The position numbers and the translations under genes are program-made. From the NCBI RefSeq assembly GCF_016055025.1, contig NZ_JAECVW010000002.1: DNA of 64,000 nucleotides; one strand, written 5' to 3'. Below, one piece after another: positions 7,238-17,035 of this stretch; position 1 is the stretch's first letter, and each line of letters opens with the position of its first letter. Below the pieces are notes generated by a model. It searched no databases and was not told where the DNA came from. It saw only the letters and a list, made by a program, of their open reading frames with translations. The stretch comes from Thermoactinomyces intermedius (lineage in GTDB: Bacteria > Bacillota > Bacilli > Thermoactinomycetales > Thermoactinomycetaceae).

Positions 7238-9592
7238 TTACTTCAATTCCACCACCGTCACGCCGGATCCGCCTTCATTATGGTTGCCCAGACGAAAACT
7301 TTTCACATGCCGGTGGCTGCGCAAAAACTTTTGCACTCCTTGGCGAAGTGCACCCGTCCCCTTGCCGTGAATGAGATGAATTTCTTTATAGCCCGCCAAC
7401 AGGGCTTTATCCAAATAATTGTCGATTTCCAGCAATGCCTCTTCCACCAGTTTGCCCCGCAAATCGCATTCGGGTTTCACATGGGCAGACATCCGGTTGA
7501 CCGTCGGCTTGATTTTCACGTCAGCCGGTTTTGACGAAGAACGTTTTTCCAACTGGTCCTGATGCATTTTCATCTTCAAAAAGCCGACTTGCACTTGATA
7601 ATATCCGTCGCCCAGATCCTCGGTGATGGTCCCGTTCTGATTTACAGATAAAACGCGGACTTCATCCCCCACGGTCAGTTTCTCGGATTTGCCGGTGTTT
7701 TTCTTCGTTTTTTGCGGCAATTCCCAATCCGGCACCGCATTTTTCAGCCGGGCTTTCGCATCACTTAATTCATGCTCTTTTAAATCCCCCGGACGGGCTT
7801 TGGCCCACGCACGGAGTTGCTTCAAGACCTCTTCCGCTTCCCGCTCGGCATTGGCGATGATCCTTTGCGCCTCTCGACGTGCTTTTTCCTTGAGCGCCGC
7901 TTTTTCTTCCTCGAACTGCTCCCATTTTTCCCGGATATCCGCATACAAAGCTTCGGCTTCTTTCTGCAATGCTTCCGCTTCCTCGTGTTTTTCCCGCGCC
8001 AGCTTTTGCTCAGAGGTCAAAGAAGATATCATTTCTTCCAGGCTTTTTTCATCACTGGACAGATGCGCTTTGGCCCGCTCAATGATTTCTTCCGGCAATC
8101 CCAAACGGCGGGAAATGTTAAACGCGTTGCTGCGGCCGGGAACCCCGATCAACAAGCGGTAGGTCGGTTTCAATGTCTCCACATCAAATTCCATGCTGGC
8201 ATTGACGGTTTTCGGGTGATGATGGGCAAACAGTTTTAATTCACTGTAGTGGGTGGTCGCCATGACAAACGACCCTTTTTGAATCACATATTCCAAAATG
8301 GAAATAGCCAGCGCCGCCCCTTCCGTCGGATCCGTTCCTGCGCCCAATTCATCGAACAATACGAGGCTTTTCTCATCCACCTGTTTTAAAATGCGGATAA
8401 TCTTGGTGAGGTGTCCGGAAAAGGTACTCAAATTTTGTTCAATGCTCTGTTCATCCCCGATATCGGCATACACCCCGCCAAACACCGGCATGATGCTGTC
8501 TTCTTCAGCGGGAACGGGAATTCCGGATTGTGTCATTAAAGCAAACAAACCGACCGTTTTCAGTGTCACCGTTTTTCCTCCGGTGTTGGGGCCCGTAATA
8601 ATAATGGCATGGTAATCCTCTCCGATCGAAACTTCGATGGGAACCACATCTTCTCCTCTGATCAAGGGATGGCGGGCTTTTTTCAGGTGCAATACCGACT
8701 CGGAAATCTCCGGGCAAATCCCCTTCACCCGATATCCGAACCGGGCACAAGCCATGATGCAATCCAGGCTGGCCAAAACTTCCAGATTCCTTTTTAAGCT
8801 CTCCACTTCGGGGGTAATTTTCTCCGTCAGCTTTTTCAATACTTTTTCAACTTCCTGTTTCTCTTGCAACTTGAGCTGACGCAACTGGTTGTTCCATGAC
8901 ACGACCGCTTCCGGTTCGATGAATAATGTCGCCCCCGATGAGGACTGGTCATGGACAATTCCCGGGAACCGGGAACGGTACTCCTGCTTGACGGGGATGA
9001 CATACCGGTCAAACCGCTGGGTGATGATGGCTTCCTGCATCATCTTTGTATAATGCGGATTGCGCAAAATTTCCTGCAAGGTTTGTTGAATTTGCTTTTT
9101 CGCTTCCCCGATGCGGCTCCGGATTTTCCCCAATCCGGGACTGGCTTGGTCTTTGACGATTCCCTGTTCATCGATGCTTTTCAGGATTTCTTCTTCGATC
9201 CATTCCAAACTTTCCACCTGCTCGGTCAAACCGCGCAGAATGGGAAGCGGCGCCTCTTCTTCATCCACTTGCCGCAAAAAAGACTTCACCTGGCGTCCGG
9301 CCGAAATGGTACCGGCGATGTCCAGACATTCCGATTCAGTCAAGACTCCGCTCTTTTCTGCCCGCCGGACCGCGGCGCGGATATCCCGGACCCCTCCCAG
9401 CGGAAGGTCCCCTTTCAACCGGATCAAGTCCATGCCTTCTTGTGTGGCTTGCAGGCGGTGTTTCACCTGATCCCTTTGACCGGAAGGGGTCAACCGGCTG
9501 ACTTTTTCTTTTCCCAAGACCGTTGCGGCCTCGCTTTTCACCATCTCTTTAACTTGGTCATATTCCAACGATTTCAGCGTCCACTGCTCCAC
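7238..9592 (-). CDS. mutS2: MutS2 / RqcU: ATPase with Smr endonuclease domain
   Basis: 784 residues, the usual length. Walker A is at 334-341 (GPNTGGKT) and Walker B near 411-422 (VLFDELGAGTDP). A coiled region rich in E/K/A follows at about 515-640, then a KOW-like segment, and the Smr domain fills roughly the last 75 residues (CDLRG, then HGKGTGALR). MutS2 acts on collided ribosomes in Bacillus and on branched DNA in other bacteria. Start GTG at 9592 behind AGAGGAG gives MEQWTLKSLEYDQ, the normal N-terminus; the frame is open further upstream but runs into sleB. In Bacillus mutS2 directly follows polX; here sleB sits between. Confidence 0.95.
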   Translation of the reverse strand: MEQWTLKSLEYDQVKEMVKSEAATVLGKEKVSRLTPSGQRDQVKHRLQATQEGMDLIRLKGDLPLGGVRDIRAAVRRAEKSGVLTESECLDIAGTISAGRQVKSFLRQVDEEEAPLPILRGLTEQVESLEWIEEEILKSIDEQGIVKDQASPGLGKIRSRIGEAKKQIQQTLQEILRNPHYTKMMQEAIITQRFDRYVIPVKQEYRSRFPGIVHDQSSSGATLFIEPEAVVSWNNQLRQLKLQEKQEVEKVLKKLTEKITPEVESLKRNLEVLASLDCIMACARFGYRVKGICPEISESVLHLKKARHPLIRGEDVVPIEVSIGEDYHAIIITGPNTGGKTVTLKTVGLFALMTQSGIPVPAEEDSIMPVFGGVYADIGDEQSIEQNLSTFSGHLTKIIRILKQVDEKSLVLFDELGAGTDPTEGAALAISILEYVIQKGSFVMATTHYSELKLFAHHHPKTVNASMEFDVETLKPTYRLLIGVPGRSNAFNISRRLGLPEEIIERAKAHLSSDEKSLEEMISSLTSEQKLAREKHEEAEALQKEAEALYADIREKWEQFEEEKAALKEKARREAQRIIANAEREAEEVLKQLRAWAKARPGDLKEHELSDAKARLKNAVPDWELPQKTKKNTGKSEKLTVGDEVRVLSVNQNGTITEDLGDGYYQVQVGFLKMKMHQDQLEKRSSSKPADVKIKPTVNRMSAHVKPECDLRGKLVEEALLEIDNYLDKALLAGYKEIHLIHGKGTGALRQGVQKFLRSHRHVKSFRLGNHNEGGSGVTVVELK

Positions 9593-9690
9593 GCCGGACA
9601 ACTCCTCTTTCTTTTCAAAATCATTCTTTATTATAGCATTTCCCGTGAACGAAAAACATCGGGCCAATCGCGAATCAGCCCGATGGTTGC

Positions 9691-10701
9691 TCAGTGTGTG
9701 AAGATATGTTTGCCGATTTTTTTGATTTGCGGCCGGTTCCAAATCCATTTGGAGGTTGCCCGTTCCGGGTTGAAGTAATACAATGCGCCTCCGGTCGGAT
9801 CCCAACCGTTTAAAGCATCCCTGACTGCTTTTTTGGCCGTTTCATCCGGTTGCATCCAGATTTGCCCGTCGGCTACCGCTTCAAATGCCAAGGGTTGAAA
9901 GATGATCCCGGAGATGGTATCCGGAAATTCCCTGCTTTCCAGCCGGTTCAAGATCACCGCGGCAATGGCAACCTGTCCGATGTAAGATTCGCCCCGTCCT
10001 TCCGCATAAACGGCTTGTGCCAACAGTTGAATATCATTTTGCGACAAGCCGTAACTGCTTTTTGGAATGGAAACCTGTTTGCTCTTTTGCGGCTGTTTCC
10101 ACTTGGTTTCGGGGGCATAATTTTTGGTTGCCTTCCTGAGTTTTTGCATTGTCTTCGGTCCTGCCACGCCATCCACTTTCAGACCGAATTCATATTGGAA
10201 CAACCGGACAGCGCGATACGTTCTTTCTCCAAAATAGCCATCCCATTTTCCGGTGTAAAAACCGATATGCTTGAGACGTCCTTGCAACTCCCAGACACCG
10301 CCGCCCCGGTTCCCCCGCTTGAGCACCGGTCCTTTCTGATTGGTCATTTCCGGCCGCCAATGCTTTGTCGATTGCCAAAGTTTCAATTTCGTCTTCGGCC
10401 CGACCACACCGTCAATCTTCAAGCCGAATTCATACTGGAACAACCGGACGGCTAAATAAGTCCGATGGCCGAACACTCCATCCACATCTCCGGTGTAAAA
10501 CCCCAAAAGTTTTAAACGTCCCTGCAATTCATAAACATCGCCGCCTCTGGCACCTTTTTTGAGAATGGTGTCCCCAAAAGCCGTTGACGCTGAAATCTGT
10601 TGTGGTTCCGCCGCAAAAACCGGAGCCAACCATGCACTCAAACAGAGACTGACAATCAAAAAACAAGATGCAAACCATTTCAAAACCACACGATTGACCA
10701 T
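9691..10701 (-). CDS. sleB: SleB-like spore cortex-lytic enzyme with two peptidoglycan-binding domains
   Basis: 336 residues: signal peptide 1-30 (ending PVFAAEP), two peptidoglycan-binding domains at about 48-110 and 128-190, a lysine/proline linker, and a Hydrolase_2 (SleB/CwlJ) domain at 220-335 with the likely catalytic Glu234 (VYAEGRGE). The two binding domains are almost copies of each other (ELQGRLK..GFYTG, then TY.AVRLFQYEFGLK.DGV.GPKT). SleB is a lytic transglycosylase that cuts spore cortex muramic-delta-lactam peptidoglycan during germination. The usual partner ypeB is not next to it. The ribosome binding site before the ATG is weak. Confidence 0.85.
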   Translation of the reverse strand: MVNRVVLKWFASCFLIVSLCLSAWLAPVFAAEPQQISASTAFGDTILKKGARGGDVYELQGRLKLLGFYTGDVDGVFGHRTYLAVRLFQYEFGLKIDGVVGPKTKLKLWQSTKHWRPEMTNQKGPVLKRGNRGGGVWELQGRLKHIGFYTGKWDGYFGERTYRAVRLFQYEFGLKVDGVAGPKTMQKLRKATKNYAPETKWKQPQKSKQVSIPKSSYGLSQNDIQLLAQAVYAEGRGESYIGQVAIAAVILNRLESREFPDTISGIIFQPLAFEAVADGQIWMQPDETAKKAVRDALNGWDPTGGALYYFNPERATSKWIWNRPQIKKIGKHIFTH

Positions 10702-10788
10702 ACAAGCTCACAACCCTTTTTCTGGTTGATATTTACTGGTTATTATGCCAAGTCCCGTTTAAATTCATGCAGATCGCATCCGCAAAAC

Positions 10789-10815
10789 AAAAAAGCCGGA
10801 CCGCTTCCGTCCGGC
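10789..10815 (-). terminator. Intrinsic terminator downstream of polX
   Basis: Seven-base stem GCCGGAC / GTCCGGC with T-run on the minus strand (complement of AACAAAAAA). It separates polX from sleB-mutS2. Confidence 0.8.
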
Positions 10816-10856
10816 ATTCGGCGTAAAAAACCCGGCTGACGGTTCACGTCCGGCCG

Positions 10857-12581
10857 TTAAATTTTTTTAAGCACGGCTTTCAACCGTTCCAACGGGTATG
10901 CATTGATGACATCTTCTTTTTCCAACCAACCCCGGCGGGCGGTGGCAATTCCGTAAATGATCGAATCGTACTCCGCGGTGGAATGCGCATCAGTATTGAT
11001 CGTAAATGTTAATCCGTATTCTTCTTTTGCTTTCTTTAACAACCGGTCATTTAAATCCAGGCGGTGCGGATTGGCGTTTAACTCCAAAATGGTGCCGGTC
11101 TCCCGGGCGGCTTGAAACAACCGGTCCACATCCACAGCATAAGCATCCCTCCGCAATAACAGGCGCCCGGTCGGATGAGCAAGAATATTTACATAAGGAT
11201 TTTCCATCGCCCGGATGATGCGGCGGGTCATGGTCGCTTCATCCTGCCGGAATTGTGTGTGCACCGATGCAATCACCAGGTCCATCTGTTTCAGCAAATC
11301 ATCCGGATAATCCAAGGTTCCGTCCGCCAGGATGTCAACTTCCGCCCCTTTTAAAATCTGAATTCCCAGTCCCTCCCGGTTCAGCCGGTCGATTTCCTCC
11401 CATTGCTCATACACCTCATCCACGGTCAAACCGCCGGCGACCTTCAAGGACCGGGAATGGTCCGTCACCGCCATGTATTCATACCCTTTGGCTTTGGCAG
11501 CCAGTGCCATGTCTTTGATGGAGTGCGCCCCGTCGCTGTAAAGGGTGTGCGCATGTAAATCCCCGCGATAATCCTCCAACCGGATGAGCGCAGGAAGCGA
11601 GGACTGATCCGCTTTTTCCATTTCCCCCCGATCTTCGCGCAACTCCGGCGGGATGAAAGGAAGATCCAAGTGGGCAAAAAAATCGGCTTCCTTTTCAAAT
11701 TTTGCCGTTTGGCCGGTTTCGGCATCATAAATGCCGTACTCGCTCACTTTCCAACCATATTGTTTAGCCCGCTGACGGATGCGGATGTTAAATTCTTTCG
11801 AACCGGTGAAATGACTGAGGGCACTGCCAAATTGGCCCGGGGACACCAGGCGCACGTCGACTCCCATCACCAGGCCTTCGGTATCCACGACAATACTGAC
11901 CTTGGTCTCTCCTTGCCCGACCACTTGTGTCACTTCAGGCAATTGTGCGATCTGTTCCGCCACTTCGGCGGGATGGTTTGTTGCCAGTACAAAATCAATG
12001 TCTTTAATCGTTTCCTTAAACCGGCGGATGCTGCCGGCCAACTCCACCTTTTCCACCCCGGGAATGGCTTGCAAACGCTGTCGGATGACGGCAGCCACGG
12101 CCATGGCTTCATGCAGCAGAAAACGCTCGGGCCGCTTTTGAAATTGTTCGATGGCTTCCAGAATCTTTTTTTCTTTTTTCGGTCCGAATCCTGCCAGGGT
12201 TTGAATTTGTTTTTTCTCCGCCGCTTGTTTCAACCCGTCCAAATTGGTGACTGAAAGTTTGTGATACAACGTATGGACGGATTTCGGCCCCAATCCGGGC
12301 AATTTTAGCAACAACGGCAATTCCGGGGGCAATTCGGCTTTTAATTCTTCCAGGTAACGGGAAGTGCCGGTGGCGACAATTTCGCGGATCACTTCCGCCG
12401 TTCCTTTGCCGATTCCGGGAAGTTCCGGCAAACGATCCAATGCCTCCGCAATCTGAAAGCGGCTGTTTTCAATCGTGCGCGCCGCCCGGCGGAAGGCGTT
12501 TACTTTAAAAACATTTTCCCCTTTGATCTCCATGTAATCGGCCAATGCATGCAAGGTGCCGGCGATTTGTTTATTGTTCAA
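10857..12581 (-). CDS. polX: DNA polymerase/3'-5' exonuclease PolX
   Basis: 574 residues. The N-terminal polymerase-beta-like part has helix-hairpin-helix motifs (LPELPGIGKGTAEVI at about 53-67) and a nucleotidyltransferase core (ELAGSIRRFKETIKDIDFVL). The C-terminal PHP domain carries metal-binding histidines (DLHAHTLYSDGAHS, AVTDHS, NTDAHS). PolX fills gaps in base-excision repair and has Mn-dependent 3'-5' and AP-endonuclease activity in Bacillus. TTG 12581 is chosen because GGGAGGG lies 6 bases upstream, giving MNNKQIAGTL. Terminators flank it on both sides. Confidence 0.95.
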   Translation of the reverse strand: MNNKQIAGTLHALADYMEIKGENVFKVNAFRRAARTIENSRFQIAEALDRLPELPGIGKGTAEVIREIVATGTSRYLEELKAELPPELPLLLKLPGLGPKSVHTLYHKLSVTNLDGLKQAAEKKQIQTLAGFGPKKEKKILEAIEQFQKRPERFLLHEAMAVAAVIRQRLQAIPGVEKVELAGSIRRFKETIKDIDFVLATNHPAEVAEQIAQLPEVTQVVGQGETKVSIVVDTEGLVMGVDVRLVSPGQFGSALSHFTGSKEFNIRIRQRAKQYGWKVSEYGIYDAETGQTAKFEKEADFFAHLDLPFIPPELREDRGEMEKADQSSLPALIRLEDYRGDLHAHTLYSDGAHSIKDMALAAKAKGYEYMAVTDHSRSLKVAGGLTVDEVYEQWEEIDRLNREGLGIQILKGAEVDILADGTLDYPDDLLKQMDLVIASVHTQFRQDEATMTRRIIRAMENPYVNILAHPTGRLLLRRDAYAVDVDRLFQAARETGTILELNANPHRLDLNDRLLKKAKEEYGLTFTINTDAHSTAEYDSIIYGIATARRGWLEKEDVINAYPLERLKAVLKKI

Positions 12582-12607
12582 AGCATTCCCTCCCGTCATG
12601 CCTTTTT

Positions 12608-12648
12608 TCAAAAAAAGCAGCTGTCAGGAACCCCGCCCGACAGCTGTT
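12608..12648 (-). terminator. Intrinsic terminator between cvpA and polX
   Basis: Eight-base stem CAGCTGTC / GACAGCTG followed on the minus strand by a run of T (complement of TTTTTTCAAAAAAA region). It ends the pheST-zapA-cvpA transcript or attenuates read-through into polX. Confidence 0.8.
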
Positions 12649-12662
12649 GCATTCCAAATCTG

Positions 12663-13196
12663 TTATAATGCCTTTCCTTGAAACAACCGATCCAGTTCCC
12701 GGGTCAAATCCGGCGTCCAGCCGGTAATCGCATGAGCCACCTTCGATCCTTCCACCGCTTCCTGCCCGGTGCTCCAAGGGAGAACCGCAAGCACGTTGAC
12801 CAGAATGAACGTGATCAGCATCACCTTGGCCAGCCCGAGGATGGCCCCTCCCGCTTTATTGATGGAGTGAAGAACGGGAAAGTTAGCCACCTGATTCAAA
12901 AGGGAGGCGAAGATGGACAATACCCAGCGTGCACCGATCAACAGGATGAAGAAAGCCATCGCCGAGTAGATCATTTTATCCACCGGCAACAATGCCATCC
13001 ATCCTTGTTGCGCGGAATCCGGCAGATCCCACAAGTTGCTCAGCACCGGCGCGAGCTCATCCGTAAAATGAAAGGCAATCCAGAGGGACAAAAGGTAACT
13101 GACCAACGAAGTCACTTGCATGACCAGCCCCTGCTGGTATCCCTGGATCAATGCACCGGCAAGAAGAAGAAGGACAATCATGTCAAAACCATTCAT
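12663..13196 (-). CDS. CvpA family membrane protein (YshB)
   Basis: 177 residues, the length of B. subtilis YshB. Four hydrophobic segments are visible (MIVLLLLAGALIQG, VTSLVSYLLSLWIAF, MAFFILLIGARWVL, AILGLAKVMLITFILVNVLA). CvpA was first linked to colicin V production in E. coli; its role in Bacillales is unknown. GAGGTGA before the ATG at 13196 decides the start. It follows zapA after 13 bases, as in Bacillus. Confidence 0.9.
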   Translation of the reverse strand: MNGFDMIVLLLLAGALIQGYQQGLVMQVTSLVSYLLSLWIAFHFTDELAPVLSNLWDLPDSAQQGWMALLPVDKMIYSAMAFFILLIGARWVLSIFASLLNQVANFPVLHSINKAGGAILGLAKVMLITFILVNVLAVLPWSTGQEAVEGSKVAHAITGWTPDLTRELDRLFQGKAL

Positions 13197-13209
13197 GCTG
13201 TTTTTCACC

Positions 13210-13458
13210 TCATGGCTCTTCGTCTTCAATCAAGTGCATGATCTCATCATATTCCTGTTTCAGTTTTAAATAATCATCCGCAATATTGACCGCCGACAAG
13301 ACGGCCAGGCGGGCCACGTCCAAACGCGGGTTGTTGTCGGCGATTTGCCGCATTTTTTCATCGACGTGGCTTGCCACCTGACGCATATGGCTGGGACTTG
13401 CTTTTCCCGTCAGCTGATATTGGGTTCCGTAGATTTCCACACTTAATTTATTTCTCAC
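13210..13458 (-). CDS. zapA: Cell division protein ZapA
   Basis: 82 residues. A beta N-terminus (NKLSVEIYGTQYQLTG) is followed by a long amphipathic helix (MRQVASHVDEKMRQI, then LAVLSAVNIADDYLKL), the ZapA fold. It bundles FtsZ filaments at the division ring. GTG 13458 is chosen because AAGGAGG lies 8 bases upstream; longer in-frame starts overlap pheT and this ribosome binding site. It lies between pheT and cvpA, the Bacillus order. Confidence 0.93.
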   Translation of the reverse strand: MRNKLSVEIYGTQYQLTGKASPSHMRQVASHVDEKMRQIADNNPRLDVARLAVLSAVNIADDYLKLKQEYDEIMHLIEDEEP

Positions 13459-13505
13459 TGCACCGTCCTCCTTCACACTGTGAAGGTTTCCCCGTTGATC
13501 CATGC

Positions 13506-15923
13506 TCATTGTCTGAGCTGTGCACCAAATTGCTCGGTCAGATAATGGACAATTCGCTCATGGATTTGATGAACTTCTTCATCGGTCAATGTCCGGTCCT
13601 TCGTCCGAAAAACCAAAGAATATGCCACACTTTTTTTACCTTCCCCAATCTGCTCCCCGGTAAACACATCAAACAGGGTAACAGATTCAAGCAATTCTCC
13701 GGCCACTTTCCGGATTCCTGCTTCGATCCGGCCGGCCGGCACATTTTCATCCACCGTCACGGCCAGGTCACGGGTTACGGCCGGATAGCGGGGAATCGGT
13801 TCATAAATCACTTCGGGATCCTTTTCAAGAAGTTTTTCCAGATCCAGCTGGAGCACAACCGGTTCACTCAAATCATAACGCTTGGCCAATTTCGGATGCA
13901 GTTGCCCCAATACGCCGATCACTTCATCCTCCACCACGCACAGTGCGGTCCTTCCCGGGTGGAATCCGTTCAAATCGGCCGCTTGATACTCCGCATCCCG
14001 CACTCCGAACCGTTCCAAGACGCTTTCCAAAATTCCTTTCAGTTCATAGAAATTCTGCGCATCCACTTGCGGGGTTTTCCAGATGGACGCAGCTTTCGGC
14101 CCGGCAATGAGCGCGGCCAGTTGCAGCCGTTCTTCCGGCAAATCGGTCAATGTCTCTTCTTGCGTCAAATAAACTTTCCCCACTTCAAACAGTTGAACTC
14201 GTTCATTACCGCGGTGGACGTTGTATGCAGCCGTTTTGATCAATTGCGGCAACAATTTCGTCCTCAGCACCGCATGTTCCTTACTCATCGGCATGGCCAC
14301 ACGGATGAGTTGAAGGTCATACAACGAAGCGATTTCCTGCTCGGCCTCTTCCGATGTCAGGCTGTAGGTCACCACTTCGTTCAACCCGAGTTCCCGCAAC
14401 ATATGCCGTGCATCGCGGCGCAGTTTTTGTTCCCTTGTCAGGCCGCCCGGCAATTGCTGACCCCAGGGCAATGTCGTCGGGATCCGGTCATAGCCGTACA
14501 ATCGGGCCACCTCTTCGACCAAGTCCACTTCCATCATGAGATCGGGGCGCCGCGTCGGAATTTGCACCTGGTAAACATCGTTTTCCAATGCAGCCGGCAA
14601 TCTCAGCCGACGGAAGATGTCCATCACTTCATCCGGACTGATTTGCACGCCCAGCAAATTGACGAGTCGTTCATGACGCAAAGAAACGGTCACTTCTTCA
14701 ACATCTCCCGCCTTGTGCACAGACGCATCCGAAGAAACGACCCCTCCGCAAAGTTGGCGCAGCAATTGCACCGCCCGGTAAAGCGCCGGAAGAATTTGTT
14801 CCGGATCCACCCCTTTTTCGAAACGGGTGCTCGCTTCCGACCGGAGTCCCAGATTTTTGGAAGTATGGCGGACGGTCAGCGGATTAAAGAACGCAGCCTC
14901 CAGCAATACGGTTTTGGTTTCCTTGGTTACTTCCGAAGAAGCTCCCCCCATCACGCCCGCAACCGCCAGCGGCTCTTGTCCGTCCGTCACCAGCAACATT
15001 TCGGGGTCACATTCACGCTCCACATCGTCCAATGTCACAATTTTTTCCCCATCGTTGGCGCGACGGACCAGGATTTGGCCGCTTGCAATTTTGTCAAAAT
15101 CAAAAGCATGCAAAGGCTGCCCCGTCTCCAACATCACATAGTTGGTGATGTCGACAATGTTATTGATCGGCCGGACCCCGGCTGAAATCAAACGGTTTTG
15201 CATCCATTGCGGGGAGGGTCCCACTTCCAGATTGCCAACCACTTGAGCGGCATAAAAAGGACAGTCCTCAACAGATTCTACGACAACTTCCACCCCGGTT
15301 CCTGCTTCGCCCGGAACTTGTTCGGAGATGACCGGCAGGCGCAATTCCCGGTCAAAGATCGCCGCCACTTCATGGGCCACTCCCCACATTCCCAAACAGT
15401 CGGAACGGTTCGGGGTCAACTGCAATTCGATCACTTGGTCATCCATGCTCAAATATTCTTTGATATCCATTCCGACCGGAGCATCCGGTTCCAATACAAA
15501 AATCCCTTCGGTTTGCTCCTTCATCAGCACTTTGTCGGGAAATCCAAGCTCTTTGGCCGAGCAAATCATCCCGTGCGATTCCACGCCGCGCAGTTTGGCT
15601 TTTTTGATATGGACTCCGCCCGGCAGTTTGGCACCGATCAAAGCGACCGGAACCCGTTGCCCTGCCGCCACATTTTTGGCTCCGCAGACAATTTGCAACA
15701 GTTGCCCTTTCCCCACATTCACCGTGCAAATATTCAACCGGTCTGCTTCCGGATGAGGCTCCACCGACAACACTTCACCGACAACCACGCCGCTTACGCC
15801 CGGATCCCGGGTGTAAATGACTTCCACCTCAATCCCGGTCCGGTTCAACTCCTCCGCGATATCTTCCGGCGAAATTCCTTCCAGATCAACATATTGAGAC
15901 AACCATTCATAAGATACTAACAT
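13506..15923 (-). CDS. pheT: Phenylalanine-tRNA ligase beta subunit
   Basis: 805 residues, full length. Domains in order: tRNA-binding EMAP-like (about 40-150, VVGEVLSVEPHPEADRLN), B3/B4 editing, B5 (RRPDLMMEVDLVEEVARLYGYD), catalytic-like core, and the C-terminal FDX-ACB anticodon-binding domain (PRYPAVTRDLAVTV). With PheS it forms the alpha2-beta2 enzyme charging tRNA-Phe and hydrolysing mischarged Tyr-tRNA. It follows pheS by 17 bases and shares its T-box control. Confidence 0.98.
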   Translation of the reverse strand: MLVSYEWLSQYVDLEGISPEDIAEELNRTGIEVEVIYTRDPGVSGVVVGEVLSVEPHPEADRLNICTVNVGKGQLLQIVCGAKNVAAGQRVPVALIGAKLPGGVHIKKAKLRGVESHGMICSAKELGFPDKVLMKEQTEGIFVLEPDAPVGMDIKEYLSMDDQVIELQLTPNRSDCLGMWGVAHEVAAIFDRELRLPVISEQVPGEAGTGVEVVVESVEDCPFYAAQVVGNLEVGPSPQWMQNRLISAGVRPINNIVDITNYVMLETGQPLHAFDFDKIASGQILVRRANDGEKIVTLDDVERECDPEMLLVTDGQEPLAVAGVMGGASSEVTKETKTVLLEAAFFNPLTVRHTSKNLGLRSEASTRFEKGVDPEQILPALYRAVQLLRQLCGGVVSSDASVHKAGDVEEVTVSLRHERLVNLLGVQISPDEVMDIFRRLRLPAALENDVYQVQIPTRRPDLMMEVDLVEEVARLYGYDRIPTTLPWGQQLPGGLTREQKLRRDARHMLRELGLNEVVTYSLTSEEAEQEIASLYDLQLIRVAMPMSKEHAVLRTKLLPQLIKTAAYNVHRGNERVQLFEVGKVYLTQEETLTDLPEERLQLAALIAGPKAASIWKTPQVDAQNFYELKGILESVLERFGVRDAEYQAADLNGFHPGRTALCVVEDEVIGVLGQLHPKLAKRYDLSEPVVLQLDLEKLLEKDPEVIYEPIPRYPAVTRDLAVTVDENVPAGRIEAGIRKVAGELLESVTLFDVFTGEQIGEGKKSVAYSLVFRTKDRTLTDEEVHQIHERIVHYLTEQFGAQLRQ

Positions 15924-15940
15924 CCTTCCAATTCACCTCT

Positions 15941-16942
15941 TCAGACGTTCTTAAATTGCCGCAAAAAACGCAAATCGTTGTTGTAGAAATGGCGAATGTC
16001 GTCAATGTCATATTTCAACATCGCAATCCTTTCCACACCGATCCCAAACGCAAAGCCGGAATAACGTTCCGGATTGTAGCCGGCTTTTTCCAGCACATAA
16101 GGATGAACCATGCCGGCCCCCAAAATTTCAACCCATCCTTTTTCAGGATGATAAATGTCCACTTCGACACTCGGTTCGGTGAACGGGAAGTAGCTGGGGC
16201 GCAAACGGATCTCGGTTTCCTCGCCAAACATTTTCTCAATAATGGTCAACAACACACCGTTTAATTCGCTCATGGACACCCCGCTGTCCACCACAAGCCC
16301 CTCAATTTGCGTAAACTGGTGCGAATGGGTGGCATCGTCGTCATCCCGCCGGTACACCTTTCCGGGAGCGATAATCCGCACCGGAACTTGGCCTTCTTTT
16401 TCCAGAAGGGTGCGAACCTGTACGGCGGATGTATGAGTCCGGAGCAGAATTTCCGGAGTGATGTAAAAAGAGTCCTGCATGTCCCGGGCCGGATGACCTT
16501 TCGGCAAGTTCAGCATTTCGAAGTTAAATTGATCGGTTTCCACTTCAGGACCTTCTGCAATTTCAAAGCCCATTCCGACAAAAATGTCTTCCACTTGTTC
16601 AATGATCAGTTGCAAAGGATGCAACGTCCCCGGTTCGGGTTTGATACCGGGCAAAGAAACATCAATCACTTCCCGGTTAATTTGTTCCTGAAGAACCGCC
16701 TCTTCCAGTTCTTTCTCTTTTCCCGCAATCAACTCTTCCAGATATCCACGGACTTCATTGGCCATGCTTCCGATCACCGGACGCTCTTCGGGAGGAAGAT
16801 CTTTCATGCCCCGGAGCACACCGGTCAATTCACCCTTTTTTCCGAGATACCTCACTTTCAATTCACGCAATTCATCCAGGCTTTGCGCCTGATGAATGAC
16901 TGAAGTCGCCTCTTCTTTCAAGACTTCCAATCGCTCACGCAT
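15941..16942 (-). CDS. pheS: Phenylalanine-tRNA ligase alpha subunit
   Basis: 333 residues, a class II synthetase catalytic subunit. An N-terminal coiled coil (about 1-80) is followed by motif 2 (GKVYRRDDDDATHSHQFTQ) and motif 3 (FAFGIGVERIAMLKY). It activates phenylalanine with ATP and transfers it to tRNA-Phe. AAAGGAG precedes the ATG. It is first in pheS-pheT-zapA-cvpA and controlled by the upstream Phe T-box. Confidence 0.98.
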   Translation of the reverse strand: MRERLEVLKEEATSVIHQAQSLDELRELKVRYLGKKGELTGVLRGMKDLPPEERPVIGSMANEVRGYLEELIAGKEKELEEAVLQEQINREVIDVSLPGIKPEPGTLHPLQLIIEQVEDIFVGMGFEIAEGPEVETDQFNFEMLNLPKGHPARDMQDSFYITPEILLRTHTSAVQVRTLLEKEGQVPVRIIAPGKVYRRDDDDATHSHQFTQIEGLVVDSGVSMSELNGVLLTIIEKMFGEETEIRLRPSYFPFTEPSVEVDIYHPEKGWVEILGAGMVHPYVLEKAGYNPERYSGFAFGIGVERIAMLKYDIDDIRHFYNNDLRFLRQFKNV

Positions 16943-17035
16943 TGTTCGATCTCCTTTCGGTAAAAACTGTCGTCAATGGCATCACATCAGAAGATATAAT
17001 AGAAAAAGATAAAATAGAAAATTATTCCATAAATA

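Noticed and set aside
8951..9778. A 275-codon plus-strand open frame
   Set aside because: Antisense to mutS2 and the end of sleB; no start signals and no recognisable domain.
10150..10460. Direct DNA repeats in sleB taken as a possible repeat element
   Set aside because: They are explained by the duplicated peptidoglycan-binding domains in the coding sequence.
13371..15185. A 604-codon open frame on the plus strand
   Set aside because: It is antisense to pheT, has no ribosome binding site, and its composition (many His, Phe, Gln) is typical of a shadow frame.
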